NCBI RefSeq assembly: GCF_004102725.1
Contig: NZ_LHQS01000001.1
Span: 725,327-789,326 of the forward strand
DNA length: 64,000 nt
DNA from: Methanoculleus taiwanensis
GTDB taxonomy: Archaea; Halobacteriota; Methanomicrobia; Methanomicrobiales; Methanoculleaceae
Direction of reading: 5' to 3'
Shown: one piece after another, positions 34,990 to 43,613 of the stretch
How positions within the stretch are numbered: the first letter of the stretch is position 1
How the letters are laid out: every line of letters starts with the position of its first letter
The notes under the pieces: model-generated
The model's database searches: none
What the model was told of the DNA's origin: nothing
The model's input: the letters and a program-made list of their open reading frames with translations, nothing else
Made by a program: the position numbers and the translations under genes

Positions 34990-35685
34990 ATGAAAAATAC
35001 GCAGAAGAACGGCTCCAAGAAAGACGAGAAGAACTGGTACAAACTGGTCTTCGTCGGTGTCGCCGTCATGTTCGCAGCCGCGATGGTGCTGACGTACCTG
35101 ACGCCGATCTTCACTGCGCCCCGCACGGTGCAGCCCGGGGATACTGCCGTGATCGCCTATACGATACGTGATGCGGCGGGGCAGCCCGTCCTCACCACCG
35201 ATCAGCAGCTTGTGCAGAGTGAGTACGAAAAGGGGAACATCGTCGTTCTGACGGGCGGGATGGAGATCCCGGCAGGCATTGCAGTCTCCGGCGAGAACGT
35301 CGCACCGGTTCCGATCTACTATCCGCAGATGTCTGAGTTTGCCGGATTCGGGCTCCTCGGGTTCGAGACGAATGCAATCTCGGCCGGGCTCGTCGGTATG
35401 CGCCCCGGCGAGGTGAAGTCCGTCCGGTTCGACTACGGTGGAAACGATCTGCGGATGAACTTCAGTATCGAGGCGGCAGAAGGGTTTGGACTTGACTTTA
35501 AGAACGCGACGGTGGGCGATAAGTTCACGATAGGGCTGACCGCGACCCCGGAGTTCTCCCTCGAGGAGAACTCGACCGTGACGGCTGCACTTCGCATCGG
35601 CGAGATCGTCGAGAAGACCCCGGACCAGCTGGTCATTCAATACCGCTACGGTAGTGCGGATATCCTCCTCCAGCAGATCGCCTGA
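34990..35685 (+). CDS. Membrane-anchored FKBP-type peptidyl-prolyl isomerase-like protein
   Basis: 231 residues from ATG 34990 (an upstream ATG at 34972 is less likely given the TATA position). One N-terminal membrane helix (about 18-42) follows a lysine-rich cytoplasmic tail. The outside part starts like an SlyD/FKBP-type domain (VQPGDTAVIAYTIRDAAGQPV) and contains LVGMRPGEVKSVRF, the FKBP proline-isomerase loop. Later insert regions are less typical. It would assist folding of exported proteins. Opposite in direction to hsp20. Confidence 0.82.
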   Translation: MKNTQKNGSKKDEKNWYKLVFVGVAVMFAAAMVLTYLTPIFTAPRTVQPGDTAVIAYTIRDAAGQPVLTTDQQLVQSEYEKGNIVVLTGGMEIPAGIAVSGENVAPVPIYYPQMSEFAGFGLLGFETNAISAGLVGMRPGEVKSVRFDYGGNDLRMNFSIEAAEGFGLDFKNATVGDKFTIGLTATPEFSLEENSTVTAALRIGEIVEKTPDQLVIQYRYGSADILLQQIA

Positions 35686-35711
35686 GGGACCGGATCCCCA
35701 ACCGGAATTTT

Positions 35712-35719
35712 TTTATAAT
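35712..35719 (+). promoter_or_regulatory. TATA box of thioredoxin-like gene
   Basis: TTTATAAT centred about 25 nt before ATG 35741, predicting a leaderless mRNA. Confidence 0.55.
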
Positions 35720-35740
35720 CGTCCCTTCTGTTTTCTTTCT

Positions 35741-36007
35741 ATGGCAGTGAAAGTACTCAGTTTTTTCCAGGACGGGTGCATGGCATGCGGTGAGCAGGAA
35801 CCGATCCTGCAGGAGGTCAAAGCCGATCTCGGTATCGGGATCGAGGAGATCAATGCCGCCAAAGAGCCGCAGTACATCAAGGAGTACAGTCTCCGGGTGA
35901 CGCCGACGACCCTCGTTCTCGTGGACGGAGATGTGCAGGAGCGGATGGAAGGGCTCGTCCACCGCGAAGACCTGGAGGCGGCGATTAAAAAGCATCTTCG
36001 GGAGTGA
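35741..36007 (+). CDS. Thioredoxin-family protein
   Basis: 88 residues, a small thioredoxin fold. The active site is CMAC (QDGCMACGEQEP, residues 11-22), an unusual CxxC dipeptide. A cis-proline occurs in RVTPTTLVLVDGD. It is smaller than classic thioredoxins, as in many archaeal redoxins, and would carry out thiol-disulfide exchange in the cytoplasm. ATG 35741 gives the canonical start; upstream in-frame codons back to 35654 are not needed. Confidence 0.88.
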   Translation: MAVKVLSFFQDGCMACGEQEPILQEVKADLGIGIEEINAAKEPQYIKEYSLRVTPTTLVLVDGDVQERMEGLVHREDLEAAIKKHLRE

Positions 36008-36096
36008 CGGATCCGGGAGATGGTATGCCCGGCGGGAGCCTTGTAAAAGAGCCGGATCCCGGGAACTGCGTGTAGTTCCCTCCCGGCACGGAGTGG

Positions 36097-36669
36097 TTAT
36101 ACCCGGTAGCCGTATATTCTTTTAATCCTGCGGGCAGCTGCTTTCCAGCCCTCTTTTCGCATAACCTGGCCTTCACGGAGCTTTATGTGGGAGATCCGGA
36201 ACCTGCTTCCGCCCATGGTGTAGACCTCGCCCACCACGAACATCTCCTCCCCTTCGACGGGTTTGTAGACCGGTTTTGTCGTCCGACCGCTGTGAATCGA
36301 GACCTTCAGCACCACCGTCTCGATAGCCCGTGTCCAGAGTGTGGTGACGTCGGAAGCTACTGCACGCTCGACCCGGCGGTCGCCGCTCTCGATACTGGTG
36401 ATCTCGACCCCGAGCGCCTCGTCGCCGCACTCCGCGACGATCATGTCGCCTACGTTGCAGTAATCGTCGCTCGTCATCTCGACGATGCAGACCGTCGATT
36501 CGGTCTCGCGGCTCACGATCGTCCGAATGGAGAGGAGCTTTTGGGCGGGCGGTCTCTGGGCATGGTGTACGTGCCCGCATTCGGTGCACTGAACGAGCAG
36601 ATCGGTGGATTCCTTGAGAATCCTGTGTGTGCACTCCTCATCGCAGGTCGGGCAATGGATACTGATCAT
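36097..36669 (-). CDS. HVO_0476-family zinc finger protein
   Basis: 190 residues. The N-terminal zinc ribbon HCPTCDEECTH ... VQCTECGHVHH (residues 5-37) is followed by an OB-like beta domain (VIVSRETES, DMIVAECGDEALGVEITSIE). A basic tail (KAAARRIKRIYGYRV) ends it. The family is named from haloarchaea and is of unknown function, probably nucleic-acid binding. ATG 36669. Divergent from the DUF371 gene by 33 nt. Confidence 0.88.
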   Translation of the reverse strand: MISIHCPTCDEECTHRILKESTDLLVQCTECGHVHHAQRPPAQKLLSIRTIVSRETESTVCIVEMTSDDYCNVGDMIVAECGDEALGVEITSIESGDRRVERAVASDVTTLWTRAIETVVLKVSIHSGRTTKPVYKPVEGEEMFVVGEVYTMGGSRFRISHIKLREGQVMRKEGWKAAARRIKRIYGYRV

Positions 36670-36702
36670 TGATTAGCAATGGACACCCTCTCCTTATAAA
36701 TC

Positions 36703-37149
36703 ATGAAGGCCAGAGATGTCGTACGGTCCCGCGGACACCCGCTCGTGCAGGGGCTGCACAAAACGACCTTCGAGGTGACCCGCGAATGCGAGCTGACCCT
36801 TTCCGGGGACTGCATCATCGGCGTCTGCGCCGATAAGGGCGCCGCCGATCTCTCCGCTCCGTTCAAGCGCCTGCTCTCCGACGATCAGGCGGTTCTTCTC
36901 ACCCGGCTATGCGCCGGTAGCGAATCGGTTGAAGTCCGTTCACGGGGAAGCTCGCAGTTTACACTGGATCACCCGACCGATCTCGTCTGGAGGCGAAGCG
37001 GATTCGTCTGCGGAAGAACGGTCGGCATCTATTCCGACTGCGTTGCCCGCACGCTGCCCCGTTCATTCATCGACCGGCTCCGGCAGGGTGACGACCTGAT
37101 CGTAGAACTGATCGTGGAGGTTCCCGCGACGCCTGACGAATCCTGCTGA
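36703..37149 (+). CDS. DUF371 family protein
   Basis: 148 residues. DUF371 hallmarks are VRSRGHPLVQGLHKTTFEVT, CIIGVCADKGAADL and DLVWRRSGFV. It is a conserved archaeal family without a known function. ATG 36703. The gene shares a 33-nt divergent intergenic region with the zinc-finger gene, which is a recurrent hint of joint control but no more than that. Confidence 0.9.
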   Translation: MKARDVVRSRGHPLVQGLHKTTFEVTRECELTLSGDCIIGVCADKGAADLSAPFKRLLSDDQAVLLTRLCAGSESVEVRSRGSSQFTLDHPTDLVWRRSGFVCGRTVGIYSDCVARTLPRSFIDRLRQGDDLIVELIVEVPATPDESC

Positions 37150-37351
37150 ATGGTACTGTCCGGATGCCGAATCCGCCCCTCCCATAGATACATTTATCAT
37201 TCAAAACATCTCCTTCAGCGCGTGAAAAAACGTCTGCCACGGTACTTTGAGTCGAATCAGGGCGCGGAGCGGTGTGCAAAACCAAAGCCGTAACGCGGCG
37301 GATGAGGCCGGGTGCCCCTGCACCGTACTGCCGGGTACCCGGAATGGGAGA

Positions 37352-38593
37352 ATGGGCTTTTGCAAGGGATGTGAGCGAGGGATGAGACCTCCGGAGCGGG
37401 AGACCGGAGAGGCACGGCGGCACCTGCAGGCGGGCGGCGATGACGAGCGTATGGGTGCTCTCGAGACGATGCAGGCCGGGGTTGGTGTCATGCAGGCGCG
37501 CTGCGAGGAGATAGCGGCGGCACTGGCCGTGACCGAGGTGCGGTGCAGGCACTATCGTGCTCTCTTCGATGCCGCGCCCGAAGCCTGTATCGTAATCGAT
37601 CTTGAGTGTGTCATCCGTGAGGCAAACCGGAGAGCAGCCGCACTCTTCGGTGCCGATAGCGACGTCCTGATCGCCACCTCCCTCTTCCGGTTCATCGCGG
37701 AGGAGGATCACGAGGGTCTTGCGGCATGGCTCCGCCTCTCCGAGGAGGAGAGGAGCGAATCCGGATGGGAGACCTGCCTGCTCGCCTGCAACCGCGAACC
37801 GATCCCGGTCGCTCTCTCCGTCTCGCACGTGCATGACGAACGGGGTGCACACGCCGGATATCTGCTGGGGTTTCAGGACATCGCCAGACAGAAGGGTGGT
37901 GAGATCACCGCCCTGAAACATACGGAGAAGGTGCTCGGGCTCTCAAACCGGAAACTGCACCTCCTTACCAGTGTAACACGGCACGATATCCTCAACCGGT
38001 TAAACGTCCTCCTCGGGTACCTCGAACTTGCGCAGGGACAGACGAGCGATCCTATCCTGCAGGAGTACGTGCGGCGGGCGAAAGATGCTGCCTTCGGGAT
38101 ACGCAGTTACATCGCCTTCACACGGGCATACCAGGAGGTCGGCGTCCGTTCACCGCAGTGGCAGACGGTGCGCAGGGTGATCAGGAAGGCGCTTGCGTCC
38201 CAGACCGGCGGCTCGATCAGGGTCGATATCGACATTCCGCCGATTGAGATGTACGCGGATCCGATGATCGAGAAGGCCTTTGCAAACCTTCTCGACAACT
38301 CGCTCCGGCACGGCGGGTCGGTCACGCGGATACGCTTCTCCTGTTCGGAATCAAAAGCGGGGCTTGCCGTCGTCTATGAAGACGACGGTATCGGAGTTGC
38401 ATACCGGGATAAGAACCGGATCTTCGATCGCGGTTACGGGAAACAGACCGGCCTCGGCCTCTTCCTGGTCCGCGAGATCCTTGCGATCACCGATCTCACC
38501 ATCCGGGAGACCGGGATTCCGGGCGAAGGCGCGAGGTTTGAGATCCGAATCCCTCAGGGACTGTACCGGCCTGTCGGAGTGTGCGGCAGTTGA
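37352..38593 (+). CDS. Cytoplasmic PAS sensor histidine kinase
   Basis: 413 residues from ATG 37352; the frame is open back to 37247 and ATG 37382 is also possible, so the start is uncertain. No membrane helix. A PAS domain (about 60-180 from this start; LFDAAPEACIVIDL, YLLGFQDIARQ) leads to the phospho-acceptor helix HLLTSVTRHDILNRLNVLLG. The ATPase shows an N box (FANLLDNSLRHGG), G1 (EDDGIGV) and G2 (QTGLGLFLVREI). The core is closely similar to the kinase at 2476-5115, which points to a shared lineage-specific expansion. No response regulator nearby. Confidence 0.87.
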   Translation: MGFCKGCERGMRPPERETGEARRHLQAGGDDERMGALETMQAGVGVMQARCEEIAAALAVTEVRCRHYRALFDAAPEACIVIDLECVIREANRRAAALFGADSDVLIATSLFRFIAEEDHEGLAAWLRLSEEERSESGWETCLLACNREPIPVALSVSHVHDERGAHAGYLLGFQDIARQKGGEITALKHTEKVLGLSNRKLHLLTSVTRHDILNRLNVLLGYLELAQGQTSDPILQEYVRRAKDAAFGIRSYIAFTRAYQEVGVRSPQWQTVRRVIRKALASQTGGSIRVDIDIPPIEMYADPMIEKAFANLLDNSLRHGGSVTRIRFSCSESKAGLAVVYEDDGIGVAYRDKNRIFDRGYGKQTGLGLFLVREILAITDLTIRETGIPGEGARFEIRIPQGLYRPVGVCGS

Positions 38594-38607
38594 TATGCCC
38601 CGGAGGG

Positions 38608-38790
38608 TCAGTCCCGCCCGAGCTCGGTGAGTTTCAGCTCTGCAGTCGTGAGCAGGTCTTCGCACTGTTTCACGAGCAGCGAACCGCGTTCATAGAGAGC
38701 GATACTCTCGTCAAGACCGGTATCTCCGTCTTCGATCTTCCGTACAATCTCCCGCAGTTCTGCGAGCATCTCTTCATATCTACTCATCAT
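38608..38790 (-). CDS. xseB: Exodeoxyribonuclease VII small subunit
   Basis: 60 residues from ATG 38790 (MMSRYEEMLAELREIVRKIE is the start; here cited in part). The acidic helical pattern ELREIV..IEDGDTGLDESIALYERG and KQCEDLL is diagnostic for XseB. It binds XseA to form exonuclease VII. The start overlaps the xseA stop by 11 nt, so the subunits are coupled. Confidence 0.92.
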   Translation of the reverse strand: MMSRYEEMLAELREIVRKIEDGDTGLDESIALYERGSLLVKQCEDLLTTAELKLTELGRD

Positions 38791-40024
38791 AGTCAAGATC
38801 CTCCACGATAACTCTGCTCCGTCCATCCTGCATGCAGAGAGTGATCCGGTCTTCCGGGGCAAGCTCGCGGACGGACCGGACGACCCGGCCGTCCTTTGCG
38901 GCGATGCAGTACCCCTGCCGCAGGATGGCTACATGGCTCCTGCTCTCGATCCGGGCGCGAAGCTCCGCCAGGTGCAGCCGGTTGCGTTCCATCCTGACGG
39001 TGACCGCCCGGCGGAGGTGCTCCTCCTGCTCGGTGAGACGCTGCATTCGCTCGTTGATCCGGCGGCCGAGTCTCGCGGGGTGCATCCGTGCCCGCAGGTC
39101 TTCGACCTCCCGTCTCTTCTCCGCGAGCCTTCTGAGCAGGTGCGACTGCATCCGCCCGGCAAGCCCTTCCGCCTCCTTCAGGAGCTCCTGCCGGTCGGGA
39201 ACCGCGCGCTCCGCCGCACCCGACGGCGTGGGCGCCCGCACGTCGGCGGCGAAGTCGCAGAGCGCCGTGTCGACCTCGTGCCCGACGGCGCTGATAACCG
39301 GTGTCGTGCACCCTGCAACGGCACGGACGACATCGGGATGATTAAAGGGGAAGAGGTCTTCGAAACTCCCTCCGCCGCGCCCGACGATGAGGACGTCGAC
39401 GAGCCCGTCTATTCTCCGGATTGCCTGTGCGATCTCGCGATGCGCCGCTTCCCCCTGCACCGTCGCCGGTGAGAGGACGATCTCGACCGGGAAACGGCGC
39501 GAGATGATGGTGACGATATCCTGTAGCGCTGCGCCGGTCGGGGAGGTGACGACGCCTACCCGGGACGGAAACCGGGGCAGGGGGCGTTTCTTCTCCTCCG
39601 CGAAGAGCCCTTCCCGTGCGAGCTCGGTCTTCCACTCCTCGATGAGAAGGTGCTTTTCCCCCCGGCCGGCCGGCAGGATATCCCGGACGATAAGCTGGTA
39701 CTTTCCGTGCGGCTCGTATACCTCGACCGATCCCAACACCAGAACGTCCATGCCGTTTTGCGGCTCAAAATCGAGACGGCGTGCGTTCGTTCGCCACATG
39801 GCGCAGTTAATGACGGCGTTTCCCCTGCCGTTCTGCTCTCCGAGCGAGAAGTAGCGGTGGCCCGAACCGTGGTTTTTGTAGTTGGTCACCTCGCCCCGCA
39901 CCCAGATATGCTGCAGCCGTGAGTCTTCAAGGAGGGTGCATATCATCCCCGAGACCTCGGAGACGCGGAGAATCGGCGTTCCGTGCAGGTCGGGATGGCC
40001 TACGTTGCCGGAGCAGTCCATCAC
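38780..40024 (-). CDS. xseA: Exodeoxyribonuclease VII large subunit
   Basis: 414 residues. An N-terminal OB-fold (about 15-110; IWVRGEVTNYKNHGSGHRYF) leads to the catalytic domain with RVGVVTSPTGAALQDI, VLIVGRGGGSFEDLFPFN and PVISAVGHEVDTALCDFAADVRAPTPS (cited in part). A long coiled-coil (about 270-360) and the C-terminal RQGYCIAAKDGRVV segment complete it. It degrades single-stranded DNA to oligonucleotides. Exonuclease VII is a bacterial enzyme, patchy in archaea, so ancient transfer is likely. ATG 40024. Confidence 0.95.
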   Translation of the reverse strand: MMDCSGNVGHPDLHGTPILRVSEVSGMICTLLEDSRLQHIWVRGEVTNYKNHGSGHRYFSLGEQNGRGNAVINCAMWRTNARRLDFEPQNGMDVLVLGSVEVYEPHGKYQLIVRDILPAGRGEKHLLIEEWKTELAREGLFAEEKKRPLPRFPSRVGVVTSPTGAALQDIVTIISRRFPVEIVLSPATVQGEAAHREIAQAIRRIDGLVDVLIVGRGGGSFEDLFPFNHPDVVRAVAGCTTPVISAVGHEVDTALCDFAADVRAPTPSGAAERAVPDRQELLKEAEGLAGRMQSHLLRRLAEKRREVEDLRARMHPARLGRRINERMQRLTEQEEHLRRAVTVRMERNRLHLAELRARIESRSHVAILRQGYCIAAKDGRVVRSVRELAPEDRITLCMQDGRSRVIVEDLDYDE

Positions 40025-40060
40025 AATCTATTAGACCGATAATTTATATCAAGTAGTGAC

Positions 40061-40882
40061 ATGGGTCGCTTCGCCGTTTCGAGCATGCTCTTCCACGAGT
40101 ATCCTAGCGAGTACATCTTCGACTACGTTGCCGAGTCCGGCCTTGACGGCATCGAGTTCTGGGTCGAGACCCCGCACTTCTGGCTCCGCGGGAGGCCCGA
40201 GGATGAACTTCTGCGCTGCATCGACAACCACCCTGAGTTTGCTCCGATCACGCTCCACGCGCCGACGCTCGATTTAAATCCGACCTCCATCAACCCGCGG
40301 GTCGCCGCTGCCTCGATAGAGTACACCGTCGAGGCGATCGCGCTCGCGGAGCGGATAGGTGCAGGGGTGGTGACGATACATCCCGGCAAGAGGACGGCCC
40401 GGCGCGTCCCGAGTGCGTACGACTACGAGCGTTTCGAGCGTTACATCGGCCGCATCAGAGATGCGGCGGAAGGAAAGCAGGTGCGCGTCGCGATCGAGAA
40501 TATGGAGCCGAAAGTGAATTCGCTCCTTTACACGCCCGAAAGTGCCGCAGAGCTCCTCGAGCGGGAGCCGTGGCTGTACTTCACGCTCGATATGGGGCAT
40601 GCCCTGATGACCTCGGTCGGGGAGGCGATCCGGTATATCGATCTTGCCGGGGAACGGCTCGTGAACGTCCACGTCAGTGCAACGAAGAACGGCCGGCCGC
40701 ACTACCCTATCCATCCCGACGAGAACGCGAAGCTGATCCTGGAAGCGCTTGCCGAACGCGGATACGCCGGTTACCTCACACTTGAGCTCCAGGATCTCCA
40801 TTTCAGCCATGAACTTACATCCGAAGAGAAGATCCTGCTGTTGATGAAAGAGCAGGCAGTCCTCCGCGATATCATGGCCTGA
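40061..40882 (+). CDS. Sugar phosphate isomerase/epimerase-like TIM-barrel protein (AP endonuclease 2 superfamily)
   Basis: 273 residues in the xylose-isomerase-like TIM barrel superfamily. Metal-site segments are THIPGK-like VVTIHPGKR, RVAIENMEPK, FTLDMGHALM, VNVHVSATKNG and LTLELQD, providing the usual His/Glu/Asp ligands. The superfamily includes endonuclease IV and sugar isomerases. The short form without typical Nfo motifs favours an isomerase/epimerase. The substrate is unknown. ATG 40061, divergent from xseA. Confidence 0.87.
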   Translation: MGRFAVSSMLFHEYPSEYIFDYVAESGLDGIEFWVETPHFWLRGRPEDELLRCIDNHPEFAPITLHAPTLDLNPTSINPRVAAASIEYTVEAIALAERIGAGVVTIHPGKRTARRVPSAYDYERFERYIGRIRDAAEGKQVRVAIENMEPKVNSLLYTPESAAELLEREPWLYFTLDMGHALMTSVGEAIRYIDLAGERLVNVHVSATKNGRPHYPIHPDENAKLILEALAERGYAGYLTLELQDLHFSHELTSEEKILLLMKEQAVLRDIMA

Positions 40883-40976
40883 TGCGCTGGCTTTATTAGA
40901 TCCGACTGCGACATTATTCTCGTTACAGACGCGTATGAACACCACTGTGATACGGCCGTTTTGCGGCGTGGAGTAA

Positions 40977-42254
40977 ATGGTAGTCGTAGATATTTTAACT
41001 GTAGAAATTATCCTGTTTCTCGTTTGTTTGCTTCTGTCCGGATTTTTCTCAAGTTCCGAGGTTGCACTGATATCGATAACGCGTGCAAAGGTGCGTGCGC
41101 TCGTCAGTCAGAATCGGAGCGGAGCGGCAGCTCTGGACACGCTAAAGCGTTCACCTGATCACATCCTGATAACCATCCTGATCGGGAACAATATCGTCAA
41201 TGTTGCTGCGGCATCGCTCGCAACCGCGATAGCGATCGGCTTTTACGGGGATGCGGGTATCGGTATCGCGACCGGTGTCGTCGTGCTGCTGATGCTGATC
41301 TTCGGCGAGATCGGGCCGAAGATGTACGCCGCCCGCAACACCGAGAGCCTCGCGCTCCGGGTCTCAAAGCCGATCCTCCTCCTCTCGCGGGTTCTCTACC
41401 CCCTGCTCTGGGGATTCGACCGTGCGAAGCGCCGTTTTGCGTTCGGCCCGGGGCTGACCGAACCCGTCGTTACGGAGGCGGAGATCAAGGAGTGGATCGA
41501 CGTCGGCGAGGAGGAGGGAACCATCGAGCAGGAAGAGCGGGAGATGCTCTACTCGGTGCTCCGGTTCGGCGACACGACCGTCCGCGAGGTGATGACGCCG
41601 AGGTTCGACGTCGTGCTGATCGACGACGCGAGCACGGTCGAGAGTGCCGTCACCATCTTCAATGAGACAGGTTTTTCACGAATACCGGTCTATCACGATC
41701 ACATCGACAACGTTGTCGGGCTGCTGAACGTCAAAGATGTCTTTGCCTCGGTCTTCCGCCAGCGGTCGAACGCGACGATCAAAGACCTGAAGCACGATCC
41801 GTACTTCGTCCCGGAGAGCAAGAAGATCGACGAGCTCCTCAAGGAACTCCAGGTCCGGAAAGTCCATATGGCCGTCGTCCTCGATGAGTACGGATCGTTC
41901 ACCGGTATCATCACGGTCGAGGATATGCTTGAAGAACTCGTCGGTGAGATTATGGACGAGTTCGACGAGGAGGAGCCCGAGGTGCAGGAGCTCGAGGAGG
42001 GGGTATATATCGTCGATGCCCGCACCTGGGTCGAGCGGCTCAATGAGGATCTCCGGATCGACCTCCCTGAGGATGAGTCGTACGAGAGCATCGGCGGCCT
42101 TGTGCTCGATCGTCTCGGGCATATCCCGCGACGGGGCGAAGTGGTCAAGATCGAGGAGAGCAATACGACGCTCGTCGTAATGCAGATGCGCGGGCGGAGG
42201 ATTACGAAGGTGAAGATTATCCTCCCGCCGCCGCCCGCGGCGGAGCTGCACTGA
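40977..42254 (+). CDS. CNNM/CorB-type magnesium/cation transporter (hemolysin-C-like)
   Basis: 425 residues. The DUF21 membrane domain (about 1-150, four helices) starts with LLLSGFFSSSEVALISITRAK and has LIGNNIVNVAAAS and FGEIGPKMYAARN. Two CBS domains follow (about 200-320; REVMTPRFDV, VVLDEYGSFTGIITVEDMLEEL). A C-terminal CorC_HlyC domain ends it (DLPEDESYESIGGLVLDRLG). Relatives export Mg2+ with ATP-dependent CBS control. ATG 40977. Confidence 0.92.
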   Translation: MVVVDILTVEIILFLVCLLLSGFFSSSEVALISITRAKVRALVSQNRSGAAALDTLKRSPDHILITILIGNNIVNVAAASLATAIAIGFYGDAGIGIATGVVVLLMLIFGEIGPKMYAARNTESLALRVSKPILLLSRVLYPLLWGFDRAKRRFAFGPGLTEPVVTEAEIKEWIDVGEEEGTIEQEEREMLYSVLRFGDTTVREVMTPRFDVVLIDDASTVESAVTIFNETGFSRIPVYHDHIDNVVGLLNVKDVFASVFRQRSNATIKDLKHDPYFVPESKKIDELLKELQVRKVHMAVVLDEYGSFTGIITVEDMLEELVGEIMDEFDEEEPEVQELEEGVYIVDARTWVERLNEDLRIDLPEDESYESIGGLVLDRLGHIPRRGEVVKIEESNTTLVVMQMRGRRITKVKIILPPPPAAELH

Positions 42255-42287
42255 AGGCGGCACTATCGCCGAGGAGTATTCGTTACT

Positions 42288-42914
42288 ATGTGTCCAGAGA
42301 GAGCTATTCCGAAGAAACGGATCGCCGTCCTTGCTTCGGGGAGGGGTTCCAACTTTCAGGCCGTTATCGACGGTATCGCATCGGGCTTTATCCCGGCGGT
42401 CTGCGTCGGGCTGATCACCGACAATCCGTCCGCGTATGCAATCGAGCGTGCGAAACGGGCCGGTGTTCCGGTCACGGTCGTCGACTTCAGAGAATTCCGG
42501 AGCAAGCAGGAGTACGAAGGCGCGCTCCTCGATGCCATGAAGGGGTGCGAGGCCGACCTCTTTGTCCTTGCAGGGTATATGCGGATCCTCGGGCAGCAGA
42601 TCGTGCACGTCTTCTCCGGGCGTATGATGAACATCCATCCCGCTCTGCTTCCTGCCTTTTCAGGCCTGCATGCACAGCGCCAGGCGTTGGAGTACGGCGT
42701 CCGGGTCTCCGGGTGCACCGTTCACCTGGTCGATGAAGGCATGGATACGGGCCCTATCGTCCTGCAGCGGTGTGTGCCGGTGCTCGACGGCGACGATGTG
42801 GAGACGCTCTCCGAGCGAATCCTCGCAGAAGAACACCGGGCACTCCCGGAAGCGGTCAGGCTCTTCTGCGAGAACCGGCTATCGGTTGAGGGGCGGCGTA
42901 TCCGGATCCGGTGA
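42288..42914 (+). CDS. purN: Phosphoribosylglycinamide formyltransferase
   Basis: 208 residues. Motifs: IAVLASGRGSNFQAVIDGI (ribonucleotide binding), LAGYMRIL, NIHPALLPAFSG (catalytic Asn/His) and VHLVDEGMDTGPIV (catalytic Asp). It transfers formyl from a folate-type carrier to GAR in purine biosynthesis; in methanogens the carrier chemistry may differ. ATG 42288 with GAGGAG about 11 nt upstream. 33 nt after the transporter gene. Confidence 0.94.
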   Translation: MCPERAIPKKRIAVLASGRGSNFQAVIDGIASGFIPAVCVGLITDNPSAYAIERAKRAGVPVTVVDFREFRSKQEYEGALLDAMKGCEADLFVLAGYMRILGQQIVHVFSGRMMNIHPALLPAFSGLHAQRQALEYGVRVSGCTVHLVDEGMDTGPIVLQRCVPVLDGDDVETLSERILAEEHRALPEAVRLFCENRLSVEGRRIRIR

Positions 42915-42930
42915 TCCGGCATCTCCCTAC

Positions 42931-42942
42931 TCTTATATATTC
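42931..42942 (+). promoter_or_regulatory. TATA box before rnp4
   Basis: TCTTATATATTC, the first strong TATA element after purN, probably drives rnp4-yhbY; ATG 42989 lies about 53 nt downstream with an AAGGGGGC ribosome binding site. Confidence 0.5.
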
Positions 42943-42988
42943 TCTCCCGGCCAAGTTTTAGGGACCCAGACGATAAGGGGGCAATGTG

Positions 42989-43309
42989 ATGGCAGGGAAG
43001 GCACGCAAGATCAATCACAGGAAGATTGCCCGTGAACGGATCGAGGTGCTCTTCCGACAGGCAGCAGCATTCCACCCGGAGAATCCGGCGTGGAGCAACC
43101 GCTGTGTGGAACTCGCACGTAAGATCGGAATGCGCCACCGGGTGCGGATCGACCGTCGGTTCAAACGGCAGTTCTGTCGCCGTTGCAATGCATTTCTTGT
43201 GCCGGGAGAAAATATGAGAGTGCGGATACATCGGGGGCGGGTGATCGTCACCTGCCTTCTCTGTGGACATAGGGCACGATATCCGGTAGTGAGGTCACAG
43301 CATGGATAA
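42989..43309 (+). CDS. rnp4: Ribonuclease P protein component 4 (Rpr2/Rpp21)
   Basis: 106 residues from ATG 42989 (GTG 42986 also in frame). N-terminal helices (KARKINHRKIARERIEVLF) precede a zinc ribbon with FCRRCNAFLVPG and TCLLCGHRARY. The four cysteines are intact. With other Rnp proteins and the RNA it trims tRNA 5' leaders. It overlaps the following CRM-domain gene by 8 nt. AAGGGGGC provides the ribosome binding site. Confidence 0.95.
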   Translation: MAGKARKINHRKIARERIEVLFRQAAAFHPENPAWSNRCVELARKIGMRHRVRIDRRFKRQFCRRCNAFLVPGENMRVRIHRGRVIVTCLLCGHRARYPVVRSQHG

Positions 43310-43544
43310 AGAGATGATCCATCATCTGAAGGCCACGATCTGGATCGGGAAACGGGGCTGCACTGATGTTATGATCGATGAGATCAAACGGCAGATCAAG
43401 GATCGGAAAGTGATTAAGGTCAAATGGCTCCGGAACACGGAGATCGATCCGGAAGCGATAGCAGCTGCCGCCGGCGCCGACCTCATCAACGTGCGAGGCC
43501 GCACGATGGTGCTTGCAGAGCGGACCTCCCGGCGCTCCAGATGA
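43302..43544 (+). CDS. YhbY/CRM-domain RNA-binding protein
   Basis: 80 residues, a minimal CRM domain with LKATIWIGKRGCT (the GxxG-type RNA loop), KVIKVKWLRN and ADLINVRGRTMVLAER. Bacterial YhbY associates with pre-50S subunits. The archaeal gene is next to RNase P component 4 and ribosomal genes, supporting a role in ribosome or RNA processing. Overlaps rnp4 by 8 nt. Confidence 0.92.
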   Translation: MDKEMIHHLKATIWIGKRGCTDVMIDEIKRQIKDRKVIKVKWLRNTEIDPEAIAAAAGADLINVRGRTMVLAERTSRRSR

Positions 43545-43553
43545 GATTCTCGA

Positions 43554-43563
43554 AATATATAAA
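43554..43563 (+). promoter_or_regulatory. TATA box of the ribosomal protein operon
   Basis: AATATATAAA is centred about 55 nt before the S19e start. A GGTGAGG ribosome binding site follows near 43600. It is the strongest promoter in front of the rps19e-to-hemK2 block. Confidence 0.6.
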
Positions 43564-43613
43564 ACGTCGTTGGACGAATATGTAAAGACTGTTAGCGATG
43601 GTGAGGATTATCA

